DNA from: Alkalicella caledoniensis
GTDB taxonomy: Bacteria > Bacillota > Proteinivoracia > Proteinivoracales > Proteinivoracaceae
Assembly: GCF_014467015.1 (NCBI RefSeq)
Contig: NZ_CP058559.1
Location: 3,596,001-3,660,000, forward strand
Reading direction: 5' to 3'
Length of the DNA: 64,000 bases
The notes beneath the pieces were generated by a model that did not search any database, was not told where the DNA came from, and saw nothing but the letters and a program-made list of their open reading frames with translations. The first letter of the stretch is position 1. Each line of letters starts with the position of its first letter. Positions 1 to 9,785 of this stretch are shown piece by piece. The position numbers and the translations under genes are program-made.

Positions 1-1144
<1,144 letters not shown>

Positions 1145-1166
1145 AAATAAGGTCAATAGGTTTTTA

Positions 1167-1195
1167 TTGACAGTTTATATCCTTTTATGTATAAT
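1167..1195 (+). promoter_or_regulatory. Orphan consensus SigA promoter cut off from its gene by IS copy 2
   Basis: TTGACA (1167-1172) and TATAAT (1190-1195) are separated by 17 bases, a perfect vegetative promoter reading rightward. IS copy 2 begins about five bases after the -10 box, so the original gene is gone. In many Firmicutes a HIT gene is followed by rpsU and yqeY, so this may be the former rpsU promoter. That is an inference from conserved gene order. The promoter would now transcribe into the IS antisense to its transposase. Confidence 0.7.
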
Positions 1196-1220
1196 CCCAC
1201 GTTTGACACTTGATGATTAA

Positions 1221-1270
1221 AAAAAGCCTGTAATCCCTTGAAAATAAAGGGTTTGTAGGCTTTAATTTTT
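1221..1270 (-). terminator. Stem-loop terminator of the IS transposase
   Basis: An interrupted palindrome (AGCCTGTAATCCCTT paired with AAGGGTTTGTAGGCT) is flanked by A and T runs, so it could terminate in both directions. It lies between the transposase stop and the left IS end. Confidence 0.6.
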
Positions 1271-1293
1271 GTCAAAAAAGTGAATAATGTTTT

Positions 1294-3036
1294 TTACTTC
1301 TTTGTATCTTTTAGAATCTTTTTCATCTTGCTTTTTGTTACAATTTGGTAGTCTGTGCGAAAGTCAAAGGCTTCATGTAAAGCATCGGTAAAATCGGTTC
1401 TAGTATATAAGGGCTCATATCCTTCTCCCTTAATTTCTTTGAAATTCATATCTCTTAATTCACTAATAATTTCATGACAGGTAAATTCCTCTTTAAGTCG
1501 CTTTTCTAGCATTCTATAGATGACTAAAGATATAAAGCATGTGCTGAAATGTGCTTCAATACGGTCATCTTTTTTTAAGAATACAGGTCTTGCTTTGAAT
1601 TCACTTTTCATAATCCTAAAGCATTCCTCGATTTCCCATCTCCTGTGATTTACCTTAATTATTTCAGGTACATCATCCTCAAGATTTGTACAAACTCCAT
1701 AAAAACCATCAAAAGCTTCTTCTTTTTGGATGATAGCTTGATCAATGCTGTATATTTCTTTCTTTGCAATTTCACCATCAGGAGTATAGCTCGTTTTATG
1801 AATAAATCTTTTGTAATCGTTAGCATTACATTTCTTGATTTTTGTCGGGTTTGTATCTATAGTCTTTTGAGCACGTTCTATTTGTGAGTTGCGGATTTTG
1901 CGCTGATAATCCCTGTATTTGATCGAATAAGTTACAATCAATCTTTGTTCAAAGCCATTTTCTTTGATCCAACGTTCTTTGAAATAGACCTTTGCACTTA
2001 TTTTTGCTTTATCTTCAGGAGTAGCCTTATCTATCATTTCATCGAGTTCAGAAATATCATAGTTTTTTTTGCTGCCTGGAAGTTTCCAGCCATCAGGATC
2101 AAGAGCCCATTTCTTCAGGTGTGCTTTTAATTTTTTAATAGATTGTGTGGTAATAAAAGCTCGACCATCCTTGTCGTTAAACTTTCGATTAGCTTCTGAA
2201 GCCAACCCAGCATCTGTGCACACGATAAATTTAGAAAGCTCAAAATCAGAAACGATTTTCTTTTCCAATGGTTTTAGAGTCAGTTGCTCATTCATATTCC
2301 CCCTGTTAATGCTAAAAGCCAGAGGAATGCCATCCCCGTCCATGAATAGCCCCATTTGGACTATCGGGTTTGGTCTGTGTTCTTTTGACGGACCATACTG
2401 CTTTATACCATCTCCCTGCTCTATTTCAAAAAAGTAATTGGTGCAATCATAGTAAAGAACGCCGGTATTTCTTTTGGAGACCTTCAAGCTATTTTTGTAC
2501 AAGGAGGACTGGATAAAGTCTGTCTCCTTAGCAAGAATTTCAAGAGCTCTGTATATTTGATGCAAATCATATTTGGGTTGTTCTATAAACTTTTTAGAAA
2601 GCTCATATGTAGCAAGTTTTGAAGAAGGGAAGATAATTCTACCGTAAATAAGCCTGGAAAGAATCGAGTCTAAATCAAAATCAAACTTATATTTTTGTGA
2701 TATTTCCATACAAATCTTGTGTAGCCCAAGATCATGATATATTTTTTGCAGGAATAGGTAACCGCCGTTAAACAAGCGTGGTTCACCTTTATCAATAAGT
2801 TTTGAGGGGGAGTACTTTACAAGAACTTCCCTTTTTTCTTCCTTTTCTTTTTTGTTAAGTTCTTCTACGTAATTTTTTGCCCATTCTATGGGATCTTGGT
2901 CGATTAATTTTTTTTCTAAATCAGCAACGGTACCGAGCTTTTCAACAACTTTAGAAGAGCGCTTTCCATTTTCGTAAATAGACTTAACCACATATAAAGA
3001 TGCGGCATTTTTTGAACTAACAATTTGTAGTCTCAT
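1294..3036 (-). CDS. IS1634-family DDE transposase (complete)
   Basis: This 580-residue transposase catalyses cut-and-join transposition of the element. Its length is typical of the IS1634/IS1549 group within the IS4-like DDE superfamily. Visible catalytic signatures are the first Asp region YYDCTNYFFE, the second Asp in CTDAGLASEANR, and the C-terminal Y-R-E-K-like block RRWEIEECFRIMKSEFKARP that carries the catalytic Glu. An ATG with a GGGTGG-type ribosome binding site starts the gene about 140 bases inside the right IS end. The frame is intact, so the copy is probably active or recently active. The first part is duplicated in copy 1. Confidence 0.93.
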   Translation of the reverse strand: MRLQIVSSKNAASLYVVKSIYENGKRSSKVVEKLGTVADLEKKLIDQDPIEWAKNYVEELNKKEKEEKREVLVKYSPSKLIDKGEPRLFNGGYLFLQKIYHDLGLHKICMEISQKYKFDFDLDSILSRLIYGRIIFPSSKLATYELSKKFIEQPKYDLHQIYRALEILAKETDFIQSSLYKNSLKVSKRNTGVLYYDCTNYFFEIEQGDGIKQYGPSKEHRPNPIVQMGLFMDGDGIPLAFSINRGNMNEQLTLKPLEKKIVSDFELSKFIVCTDAGLASEANRKFNDKDGRAFITTQSIKKLKAHLKKWALDPDGWKLPGSKKNYDISELDEMIDKATPEDKAKISAKVYFKERWIKENGFEQRLIVTYSIKYRDYQRKIRNSQIERAQKTIDTNPTKIKKCNANDYKRFIHKTSYTPDGEIAKKEIYSIDQAIIQKEEAFDGFYGVCTNLEDDVPEIIKVNHRRWEIEECFRIMKSEFKARPVFLKKDDRIEAHFSTCFISLVIYRMLEKRLKEEFTCHEIISELRDMNFKEIKGEGYEPLYTRTDFTDALHEAFDFRTDYQIVTKSKMKKILKDTKK

Positions 3037-3182
3037 TTTTTTACACCACCCTTACAAACAACTACTTATATCATAACACATTGTTAAACATTGTGCACTA
3101 AAAATATGTAAAGTTTGACAAAAAAATAAGCCTATATTAAGGCTTACAAGAACTTTTCATCTATTCAACTGTCAAAGACCCG

Positions 3183-3271
3183 GGTTTAAAACAGGAGTTT
3201 GCAGACTTCCGTTAAGTCCTCCAAACGATAAAACCATTGAGATTCTAAAAGAAACTTTAAAACTAAAGTAG
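3183..3271 (+). pseudogene. dapA: dapA C-terminal fragment (4-hydroxy-tetrahydrodipicolinate synthase), cut by IS copy 2
   Basis: The open frame from 3182 to the TAG at 3269-3271 gives a 29-30 residue tail containing GVCRLPLSPPND and ending ILKETLKLK. This resembles the C-terminus of DapA, where a V-R-L-P-L segment precedes the last helix. Gene order supports this, because dapA normally lies directly upstream of the RNase J gene and tepA in Bacillus and relatives. The frame starts flush at the IS right end, so about 260 codons are missing here. The fragment keeps its original terminator. Identification from so short a piece is good but not certain. Confidence 0.72.
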
Positions 3272-3301
3272 GTTATAGATGCCTACTTTAGTTTCTTTTT
3301 T
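3260..3301 (+). terminator. Terminator of the former dapA transcript
   Basis: A 13-bp perfect stem (AAACTAAAGTAGG / CCTACTTTAGTTT) with a short loop is followed by a T-rich run. It overlaps the dapA stop codon. Confidence 0.88.
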
Positions 3302-3362
3302 GTGTTTTATGGAAACCATAAAAATGATATTTTTAAAAAATTGAACTTTACTTTTAAAGAAA

Positions 3363-3391
3363 TTGTATTATTTATCCAAATGTAGTATAAT
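3363..3391 (+). promoter_or_regulatory. SigA-type promoter of the RNase J gene
   Basis: TTGTAT (3363-3368), a 17-base spacer and TATAAT (3386-3391) lie about 70 bases upstream of the RNase J start. Confidence 0.65.
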
Positions 3392-3458
3392 AGCTTTAAC
3401 TGGTTATGTTCGGGTTAAACTAATATTAATGATAAAATCTTAGGAGGTGTCATTTTTT

Positions 3459-5264
3459 TTGAACACTAATAATAAAAACAATGATTCTACTAATGGCAAT
3501 ACTGCTGTTGTAAATAGTAAACCATCTAATGGTAAAACTAATGGCGGTAGTGCTAAAGGTAATAGTAAAAGTGGAATTAGACGAAGAAGATCAACGGGTA
3601 ACAAGCAAGAAACTGTTAAATTGATTCCTTTGGGCGGAGTTGGTGAAATCGGGAAAAATATGTTTGTAGTTGAGTACAAGGATGAAATTCTTGTTATTGA
3701 CGGTGGACTTAAGTTTCCAGAAGAAGATATGTTAGGTATAGATCTAGTTATACCAGACTTTACCTACTTAACAGACAACTTATCAAAAGTTCAAGCAATC
3801 GTCCTTACACATGGTCACGAAGATCATATTGGAGCATTACCATTTGTATTAAAGCAAGTAAACAAACCAGTTTATGGAACAAAACTTACCTTGGGATTAT
3901 TAGAAGGAAAATTAAGGGAACACGGCATCTTAAATTCTGTTACCCTAAATACTGTCCAGGCAATAAGTACAATAAAGATAGGTAAGTATTTCACAGTAGA
4001 GTTTTTTAAAGTTAATCACAGTATACCCGACGCTGTAGGTATGGCTATTACTACTCCTGCTGGTACAATAATTCATACTGGAGACTTTAAGATCGATCAA
4101 ACACCAGTAGATGGACAGACTACCGATTTCAGTAGGATATCTGAAATAAGTAAACGTGGTGTCTTAGCACTTTTGGCAGATAGCACTAATGCTGAAAGAC
4201 CTGGATTCACTATGTCTGAGAAAGTAGTCGGTGGAACCATTGATGAAATATTTAGGCTAGCTAAAAACAGAATAATCCTTGCAACTTTTGCTTCTAATGT
4301 TCATAGGATTCAACAAGTCTTTGATTCAGCATTTAAATACGATAGAAAAGTTTGTGTAAATGGTAGGAGCATGGTTAATGTTGTGAACATAGCTTCAGAG
4401 CTAGGATATCTTAATATAGCTAAGGGTGTATTGATTGACCTAGAAGATATTGGCAAGTATAACCCTGAAGAGGTTGTATTAATAACTACTGGTAGTCAAG
4501 GTGAACCAATGTCAGCATTAACTAGGATGGCTAATTCAGATCACAGGAAAGTAGAAATTATTCCTGGAGATACTGTGGTTATTGCTGCATCACCCATTCC
4601 AGGTAACGAGAAACTGGTTTCTAAAACTATAAACAATCTTTTTAAAAGAGGAGCAGATGTTATATACGAATCTGTATCTGGTATTCATGTTTCAGGCCAT
4701 GCCAGTAAAGAAGAGTTAAAAATGATGATAAACATCGTAAAACCAAAGTATTTAGTTCCTATACATGGAGAATATAAGCATTGCATCCACTTAGCAAAAA
4801 TAGGTGAATCAATGGGTATAGAAAAAGATAACATTTTCCTCCCAGACATAGGGGATGTAATTGAATTTTCAAAGGATAAAGCTAGAATAAACGGTAGTGT
4901 TCAAGCTGGCTATATCCTTGTTGATGGACTTGGTGTTGGAGATGTGGGAAATATAGTATTAAGAGATAGAAAACAACTATCCCTTGATGGTATATTAGTG
5001 GTTGTTGTCACATTACAAAAAGGTACTAATAAAATAATGGCTGGTCCAGACATTGTTTCTCGTGGATTTGTGTATGTCAGAGAATCCGAAGAGCTTATTG
5101 AGGAATCAAAACAAGTAGTGACAAAGTCCCTAGATAAATGCCGGGATAAAAATATCAAAGAATGGTCACAATTAAAGATAGCCATAAGAGATCAACTAGG
5201 CAAAAGTTTATATGAAAAAACCCGAAGAAGACCAATGATTTTGCCTATAATAATGGAAGTATAA
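3459..5264 (+). CDS. rnj: Ribonuclease J
   Basis: Metallo-beta-lactamase/beta-CASP ribonuclease with 5'-3' exo- and endonuclease activity in mRNA decay and rRNA maturation. The Zn-binding motif HGHEDH lies near residue 117, and the C-terminal domain ends EKTRRRPMILPIIMEV, as in RNase J. About 45 low-complexity residues rich in Asn, Gly, Lys and Ser, with an RRRR patch, precede the catalytic domain. I chose the TTG at 3459: AGGAGGT at 3442-3448 lies 10 bases upstream, whereas the GTG at 3447 sits inside that ribosome binding site. The gene is monocistronic, with its own promoter and terminator. Length (602 codons including stop) is normal for RNase J. Confidence 0.95.
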   Translation: MNTNNKNNDSTNGNTAVVNSKPSNGKTNGGSAKGNSKSGIRRRRSTGNKQETVKLIPLGGVGEIGKNMFVVEYKDEILVIDGGLKFPEEDMLGIDLVIPDFTYLTDNLSKVQAIVLTHGHEDHIGALPFVLKQVNKPVYGTKLTLGLLEGKLREHGILNSVTLNTVQAISTIKIGKYFTVEFFKVNHSIPDAVGMAITTPAGTIIHTGDFKIDQTPVDGQTTDFSRISEISKRGVLALLADSTNAERPGFTMSEKVVGGTIDEIFRLAKNRIILATFASNVHRIQQVFDSAFKYDRKVCVNGRSMVNVVNIASELGYLNIAKGVLIDLEDIGKYNPEEVVLITTGSQGEPMSALTRMANSDHRKVEIIPGDTVVIAASPIPGNEKLVSKTINNLFKRGADVIYESVSGIHVSGHASKEELKMMINIVKPKYLVPIHGEYKHCIHLAKIGESMGIEKDNIFLPDIGDVIEFSKDKARINGSVQAGYILVDGLGVGDVGNIVLRDRKQLSLDGILVVVVTLQKGTNKIMAGPDIVSRGFVYVRESEELIEESKQVVTKSLDKCRDKNIKEWSQLKIAIRDQLGKSLYEKTRRRPMILPIIMEV

Positions 5265-5298
5265 TAAAGTGCACATACTAACCAATAATACAAACGAG

Positions 5299-5325
5299 AG
5301 AACCTGAAGATTCAGGTTCTTTTTC
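5299..5325 (+). terminator. Terminator after rnj
   Basis: Stem AGAACCTGA / TCAGGTTCT with a 4-base loop, then a T run. Confidence 0.9.
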
Positions 5326-5412
5326 TTATAAAAATTTCCACCACTGTATTTACTGTATGAAAAAAAACAAATAGAAAAAACTAATTAATAATAAAAGGAG
5401 TGATCAAATAAA

Positions 5413-6147
5413 ATGGACTTAAACTTTAACCAAAGAAATAATCAATCTCAGCCGCAGCCTCAACCTCAACAGCAGCCTAATCAAGATGTTAAAGGTAACA
5501 TCCAACAATTAGGTCAAGTAAATGTCCCAACTGTGGACAACAGTATCCACGTAATGACTATCATTGGCCAAGTTGAGGGACACACAGTTTTGCCACCACA
5601 AAATAAGACTACAAAATATGAACATATTATTCCACAATTAGTCGCCGTGGAGCAAAACCCAAATATCAAAGGCTTGTTAGTTATATTAAATACTGTAGGT
5701 GGTGACGTTGAAGCAGGATTAGCAATTGCAGAAATGATAAAAACAATTTCTAAACCCACTGTTTCACTTGTTTTAGGAGGGGGACATAGCATAGGAGTTC
5801 CAATAGCAGTTTCTACAGATTTTTCATTCATAGCTGAAACTGCCACTATGACAATACATCCTGTTAGGTTAACGGGATTAGTAGTAAGTGTACCACAAAC
5901 CTATGAGTATTTAGACAAAATGCAAGAGAGAATTGTAAGATTTGTGGCAGATAACTCAAAAATGTCAGTTGATGATTTTAAAGAGCTTATGTTTAGGACA
6001 GGTGAATTGGCCAGGGATATCGGGACAGTATTAGTAGGAAATGATGCTGTTAAACATGGCTTAATAGATGATGTTGGAGGATTAGGTACATCCGTACAAA
6101 AACTCAGGGATTTGATCAGCGACGAAAATAGACCGAGTCTACATTAG
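5413..6147 (+). CDS. tepA: TepA-like ClpP-family serine protease
   Basis: A 244-residue member of the TepA branch of the ClpP/SDH fold, described in Bacillus as a translocation-enhancing or spore-related cytoplasmic protease. The N-terminal 30 residues are a Gln/Pro-rich low-complexity stretch. The nucleophile is probably Ser126 in GGGHSIGVP and the general base His149 in [22 protein letters not shown] is the oxyanion/heptamer-contact helix. An AAAGGAGTG ribosome binding site precedes the ATG. It sits between rnj and a ylzJ-like gene, just as in Bacillus, which supports orthology. The true substrate is not inferable from sequence. Confidence 0.9.
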   Translation: MDLNFNQRNNQSQPQPQPQQQPNQDVKGNIQQLGQVNVPTVDNSIHVMTIIGQVEGHTVLPPQNKTTKYEHIIPQLVAVEQNPNIKGLLVILNTVGGDVEAGLAIAEMIKTISKPTVSLVLGGGHSIGVPIAVSTDFSFIAETATMTIHPVRLTGLVVSVPQTYEYLDKMQERIVRFVADNSKMSVDDFKELMFRTGELARDIGTVLVGNDAVKHGLIDDVGGLGTSVQKLRDLISDENRPSLH

Positions 6148-6165
6148 AAAGGGGTTGTTAATCAC

Positions 6166-6387
6166 ATGACAGTCATATACACTCCTGTTCCTATGGAAGA
6201 AATATTCCAAGCTGACGCCCCCAAACCTAAGTATGAAGAAGTAAATATAGGGGAAGGTAAGACTTTGATTTTAGAAAGAATTAACGAAAATCAAAGTCAA
6301 GTTGTTAGACTTCTAAGCACAGATTGTAACGATTATTTAAATCCAAAGTACCAGCCAGGATGTGTGATAAACCTGCATTATATGTAG
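6166..6387 (+). CDS. YlzJ-like small conserved protein
   Basis: A 73-residue protein with the typical YlzJ pattern: an N-terminal TVIYTPVPMEEIF, an acidic middle, and a C-terminal block with LSTDCNDYLNPKYQPG. Its function is unknown in the family. It lies 18 bases after tepA and upstream of uppP and spoIIIE. In Bacillus, ylzJ occupies the same tepA-spoIIIE interval. It is probably co-transcribed with tepA, and its stop overlaps a terminator. Confidence 0.82.
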   Translation: MTVIYTPVPMEEIFQADAPKPKYEEVNIGEGKTLILERINENQSQVVRLLSTDCNDYLNPKYQPGCVINLHYM

Positions 6388-6400
6388 GTTTATCTTTTTT
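6367..6400 (+). terminator. Terminator of the tepA-ylzJ unit
   Basis: A stem of about 11 bp (ATAAACCTGCA / TGTAGGTTTAT, one G-U pair) followed by a T run. It overlaps the end of the ylzJ-like gene. A TATAAT at 6418-6423 just downstream may be the -10 of the uppP promoter. Confidence 0.82.
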
Positions 6401-6454
6401 TATAATTGTTTATGTGGTATAATTTTGACAAAACGTAAAACAGGAGGAGTCAAT

Positions 6455-7279
6455 ATGTCAATCATTGAAGCAATAATAGTAGGAATCGTACAGGGCTTAA
6501 CAGAGTTCATTCCTATCAGTAGCTCTGCTCATATAATACTTGCCCAAGAAATTTTAGGTGTGAAACAACCAGGGATAACTTTTGAAGTAGTAGTGCATGT
6601 TGGTACACTTTTCTCCGTTTTTTGGGTTTTTTGGGATGATATATTTAAGCTTATCAAAGCATTCTTTTCTATACCTAAAGCACTTATTAATAAAAATAGT
6701 TTTGAAAGTTTAAAAAGAAAAGATGAAAGAAATTTTATTTACATGCTTATTATAGCAACTATTCCCACAGGTGTTTTTGGATTAGTTTTTAAAGATTTTT
6801 TTAGCAGTGTATATTCATATACCAAAGTTATAGGATTAACTCTATTAGTAACTGGTGGCATTTTATATCTCTCACAAAAAATGGCTTCTGGGTATAAAAA
6901 AGATGGAGAAATTTCACTTTGGGATGGTTTAATCATAGGTCTCTTTCAAAGTTTGGCTATTTTTCCAGGGATCTCAAGGTCTGGTTCAACAATTGCAGGA
7001 GCCCTATTTAGGAAGCTTGATAGAGAAACAGCAATTAGATTTTCTTTTATACTATCAATACCAGCCATATTAGGTGCAACTGTACTAGAAGTAAATGAAG
7101 CCATAGCTCAAGGTTTCGATTCTAGTTTGGCTATACCTTATTTAGCAGGATTAGTATTTTCAGCGATTTCAGGTGTTATCGCCATAAAGTGGTTAGTTGC
7201 ACTATTAAATAAGGGTAAAATGCATTATTTCTCATACTATTGCTGGGTAGTGGGTGTACTAGTACTTATATTTTTCTAG
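6455..7279 (+). CDS. uppP: Undecaprenyl-diphosphatase (UppP/BacA type)
   Basis: Integral membrane phosphatase that recycles undecaprenyl pyrophosphate to the monophosphate carrier used for peptidoglycan and other wall polymers; loss raises bacitracin sensitivity. The signature motifs are present: EAIIVGIVQGLTEFIPISSS at the N-terminus and the second-site block FPGISRSGSTI near residue 176. About eight hydrophobic segments are visible over 274 residues. The ATG at 6455 is chosen because CAGGAGGAG lies just upstream; a longer TTG-started frame from 6425 has no ribosome binding site. It lies between tepA-ylzJ and spoIIIE, where Bacillus has no uppP, so this is a lineage-specific insertion in the conserved block. 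Confidence 0.95.
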   Translation: MSIIEAIIVGIVQGLTEFIPISSSAHIILAQEILGVKQPGITFEVVVHVGTLFSVFWVFWDDIFKLIKAFFSIPKALINKNSFESLKRKDERNFIYMLIIATIPTGVFGLVFKDFFSSVYSYTKVIGLTLLVTGGILYLSQKMASGYKKDGEISLWDGLIIGLFQSLAIFPGISRSGSTIAGALFRKLDRETAIRFSFILSIPAILGATVLEVNEAIAQGFDSSLAIPYLAGLVFSAISGVIAIKWLVALLNKGKMHYFSYYCWVVGVLVLIFF

Positions 7280-7296
7280 AAATGGTGGTGTAGTTC

Positions 7297-9594
7297 TTGG
7301 CTAGACGAAAAAAAAAGAAAAGCAGCTTTACTTTAAATAGCGAGGTTAAAGCTATAGCCCTAGCAACCCTAGCAGGAATAGGTATGGCAAGCTTAATATT
7401 TCCAGAGCAAGTGGGTCAAATAGGTATAGCCATAAGAAACATTCTCCATGTAATAGGGGGGAAGAGCTCTATTGCTTTACCTTTTTTTCTATTGATATAT
7501 AGCTTTAAACTAATGTTTAATAAGGACCTTAGTGTTAAAGTAAATAATAGGTTCATTGGTATTGTGATTTTTTACTGGACTTTTTTAATGACAAACCATG
7601 TTTTTTCACTAATACCTTTTTCTAACGATATTACCCCAAAAGAGATATTAAATGTAGGTCTGCAAGGTTTTGGTGGAGGGGTGTTAGGTGCTCTTTTGAG
7701 TATTGTATTTCTAAAGGGTTTAGGACTTATTGGTACTATCATAACTAGCATTTCTTTCATGATAATAGGCATAATACTTATTTTGGATATATCCTTATCT
7801 AAAGTTTTAGAATGGTTTGGTAAAATATTTAAAAACTTATATAAGCAATTGATTAATTTAGTTATTGGAAGGTATAGAAACCATAAAGAAAAAAAAGCTA
7901 AAAAGATAGCCGAGGAACCAATGATTATAAATGATACTATAAATGATCAAACTGAAATTACTATAAACACTGATAAAGATGAAAATGAACAGATTGATTT
8001 TACCTTCCATGATTACAATGAAAAGGAAAACAACAATGAGAAAACATTGGAAGAGGACAGTGAATTACCACAAAAGGATGAGGAAGGAAATATAGTAATA
8101 AAGTTTCCTCAGAAAAAGAAAAATCTTATTCAAAACATAGAAAAAGAAGAGCAATCTGAGGATTTACCAAAAGTTAAAAAGCTCAGTGTTCCATATGTAA
8201 TCCCACCTTTAACACTGCTACAAAAAGCCGTTAGATTAAAAGAAGGGCGTTCAAAGGGTGATATAGAACAACAAGCAAAGACACTTATCGAAACATTAAA
8301 TAGTTTTGGAGTTTCTGCGAAAATTACTCACATACATAGGGGACCTACCATAACACGTTTTGAACTTCAACCTGCTGTAGGTGTTAAAGTAAGTAGAATA
8401 TTAAATTTAAGTGATGACCTAGCCTTAAGTTTAGCTTCAGCTGGAATTAGGATTGAGGCACCCATACCAGGCAAGGCTGCCATCGGAATTGAAGTTCCAA
8501 ACACAACTAAAGCAAGTGTATATTTAAGGGAAGTTATAGAGAGTAACGAGTTTATGAACAATTCATCTAAATTGACAGTGGCTTTAGGAAAAAATATTGC
8601 TGGAGAAACTTTAATTGCAGATTTTACTCAAATGCCCCATATTTTAATAGCTGGTGCCACAGGCTCTGGTAAGAGTGTTTGTGTAAATACCATAATTAAC
8701 AGTATTTTGTTTAAAGCGACACCTGAGGAAGTAAAATTCTTAATGGTAGATCCGAAAGTAGTAGAACTAAACATTTATAACGGTATTCCACATTTATTAG
8801 CTCCTGTAGTTACAGACCCTAAAAACGCAGCCTTTGCCCTTAAAAAAGTTGTAAAAGAGATGGAACACCGCTACGAACAATTTGCAAAACTAGGTGTTAG
8901 GGATATTAACAGATATAACAGTTTAAACCCTGACGAAAAACTTCCATATATAGTTGTGATCATAGATGAGCTTGCAGACCTGATGATGGTAGCTCCCAAC
9001 GATGTGGAAGACTGTATCTGTCGTTTAGCTCAAATGGCAAGGGCTTCAGGGATTCACTTAATTGTTGCTACTCAAAGACCTTCAGTGGATGTAATTACAG
9101 GTGTCATAAAGGCCAATATTACTTCAAGAATAGCCTTTGCAGTTTCATCCCAGGCCGACTCCCGTACTATTTTGGATATGGGTGGTGCAGAAAAGTTGTT
9201 AGGTAAAGGTGACATGTTATTCTACCCAGTAGGTGCCTCTAAACCAATTAGAGCTCAAAGCTCCTTTATATCAGATGAAGAGGTGGAAAATATTGTTAGT
9301 TTCGTAAAAGAGAATCAAACACCAGAATATGACGAAACCTTTGAGGTTGAAGAAAAGGATTTTGAGACATATGATCTAGATGAACTATTTGAAGATGCAG
9401 CTAAGCTAGTTGTAGACTCACAGCAAGCCTCAATATCCCTCCTACAAAGGCGATTTAGAATAGGGTATACAAGGGCGGCTAGAATAGTTGATGACCTTGA
9501 AAAAATGGGTATAGTAGGTGGCTTCGAAGGAAGTAAGGCAAGGCAAGTGCTAGTTACAGAGCTACAACTTGAGGAAATATTGAAAAGTTCATAA
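7297..9594 (+). CDS. SpoIIIE/FtsK-family DNA translocase
   Basis: Hexameric ATP-driven DNA pump that clears chromosome from the division or sporulation septum. There are four hydrophobic segments in the first ~180 residues, then a charged linker of about 120 residues. The motor domain follows, with Walker A GATGSGKSVCV near residue 452 and Walker B IVVIIDELADLM near residue 552. The C-terminal winged helix SLLQRRFRIGYTRAARIVDDL is the gamma domain that reads SRS/KOPS sites. A basic RRKKKK lies at the N-terminus. The start is TTG, with a GGTGGTG ribosome binding site. SpoIIIE and FtsK cannot be separated on sequence alone; the tepA-ylzJ context favours spoIIIE. Confidence 0.95.
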   Translation: MARRKKKKSSFTLNSEVKAIALATLAGIGMASLIFPEQVGQIGIAIRNILHVIGGKSSIALPFFLLIYSFKLMFNKDLSVKVNNRFIGIVIFYWTFLMTNHVFSLIPFSNDITPKEILNVGLQGFGGGVLGALLSIVFLKGLGLIGTIITSISFMIIGIILILDISLSKVLEWFGKIFKNLYKQLINLVIGRYRNHKEKKAKKIAEEPMIINDTINDQTEITINTDKDENEQIDFTFHDYNEKENNNEKTLEEDSELPQKDEEGNIVIKFPQKKKNLIQNIEKEEQSEDLPKVKKLSVPYVIPPLTLLQKAVRLKEGRSKGDIEQQAKTLIETLNSFGVSAKITHIHRGPTITRFELQPAVGVKVSRILNLSDDLALSLASAGIRIEAPIPGKAAIGIEVPNTTKASVYLREVIESNEFMNNSSKLTVALGKNIAGETLIADFTQMPHILIAGATGSGKSVCVNTIINSILFKATPEEVKFLMVDPKVVELNIYNGIPHLLAPVVTDPKNAAFALKKVVKEMEHRYEQFAKLGVRDINRYNSLNPDEKLPYIVVIIDELADLMMVAPNDVEDCICRLAQMARASGIHLIVATQRPSVDVITGVIKANITSRIAFAVSSQADSRTILDMGGAEKLLGKGDMLFYPVGASKPIRAQSSFISDEEVENIVSFVKENQTPEYDETFEVEEKDFETYDLDELFEDAAKLVVDSQQASISLLQRRFRIGYTRAARIVDDLEKMGIVGGFEGSKARQVLVTELQLEEILKSS

Positions 9595-9785
9595 AGTTAA
9601 CTGAAGTTATAATTTAACAATTGGAAGCAGTAAATTTAGATATTGAGCTGTTAACTGCTATAAAATTATCTAACCTTAATAAAAATACATTATTACCTAA
9701 AATTTATTTCGAAAAAAAGAGGATTATTTTTTTTTTAGTAGAATAATAAGATAGAGGTTTGACATCTTACAAGGGGGATATTATA

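Larger units (their letters stand above)
1201..3182 (-). mobile_element. IS1634-type insertion sequence, copy 2 (complete)
   Basis: The element is about 1.98 kb with one transposase gene. The ends show an imperfect inverted repeat: TTTGACACTTGA at 1202-1213 and the complement of TTTGACAGTTGA near 3166-3177. The exact tips are uncertain by a few bases, and no clear target-site duplication is visible. The left flank ends in ATCCCAC and the right flank begins GGTTTAAA. The absence of a duplication fits recombination between IS copies better than a simple insertion. A stem followed by T residues on the minus strand near 3126-3150 could block outside transcripts from entering the transposase gene. 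Confidence 0.88.

Noticed and set aside
1195..3190. Target-site duplication flanking IS copy 2
   Set aside because: The flanks (ATCCCAC and GGTTTAAA, or ACCCG if outside the element) do not repeat; ACCCG is shared with copy 1 and so belongs to the element.
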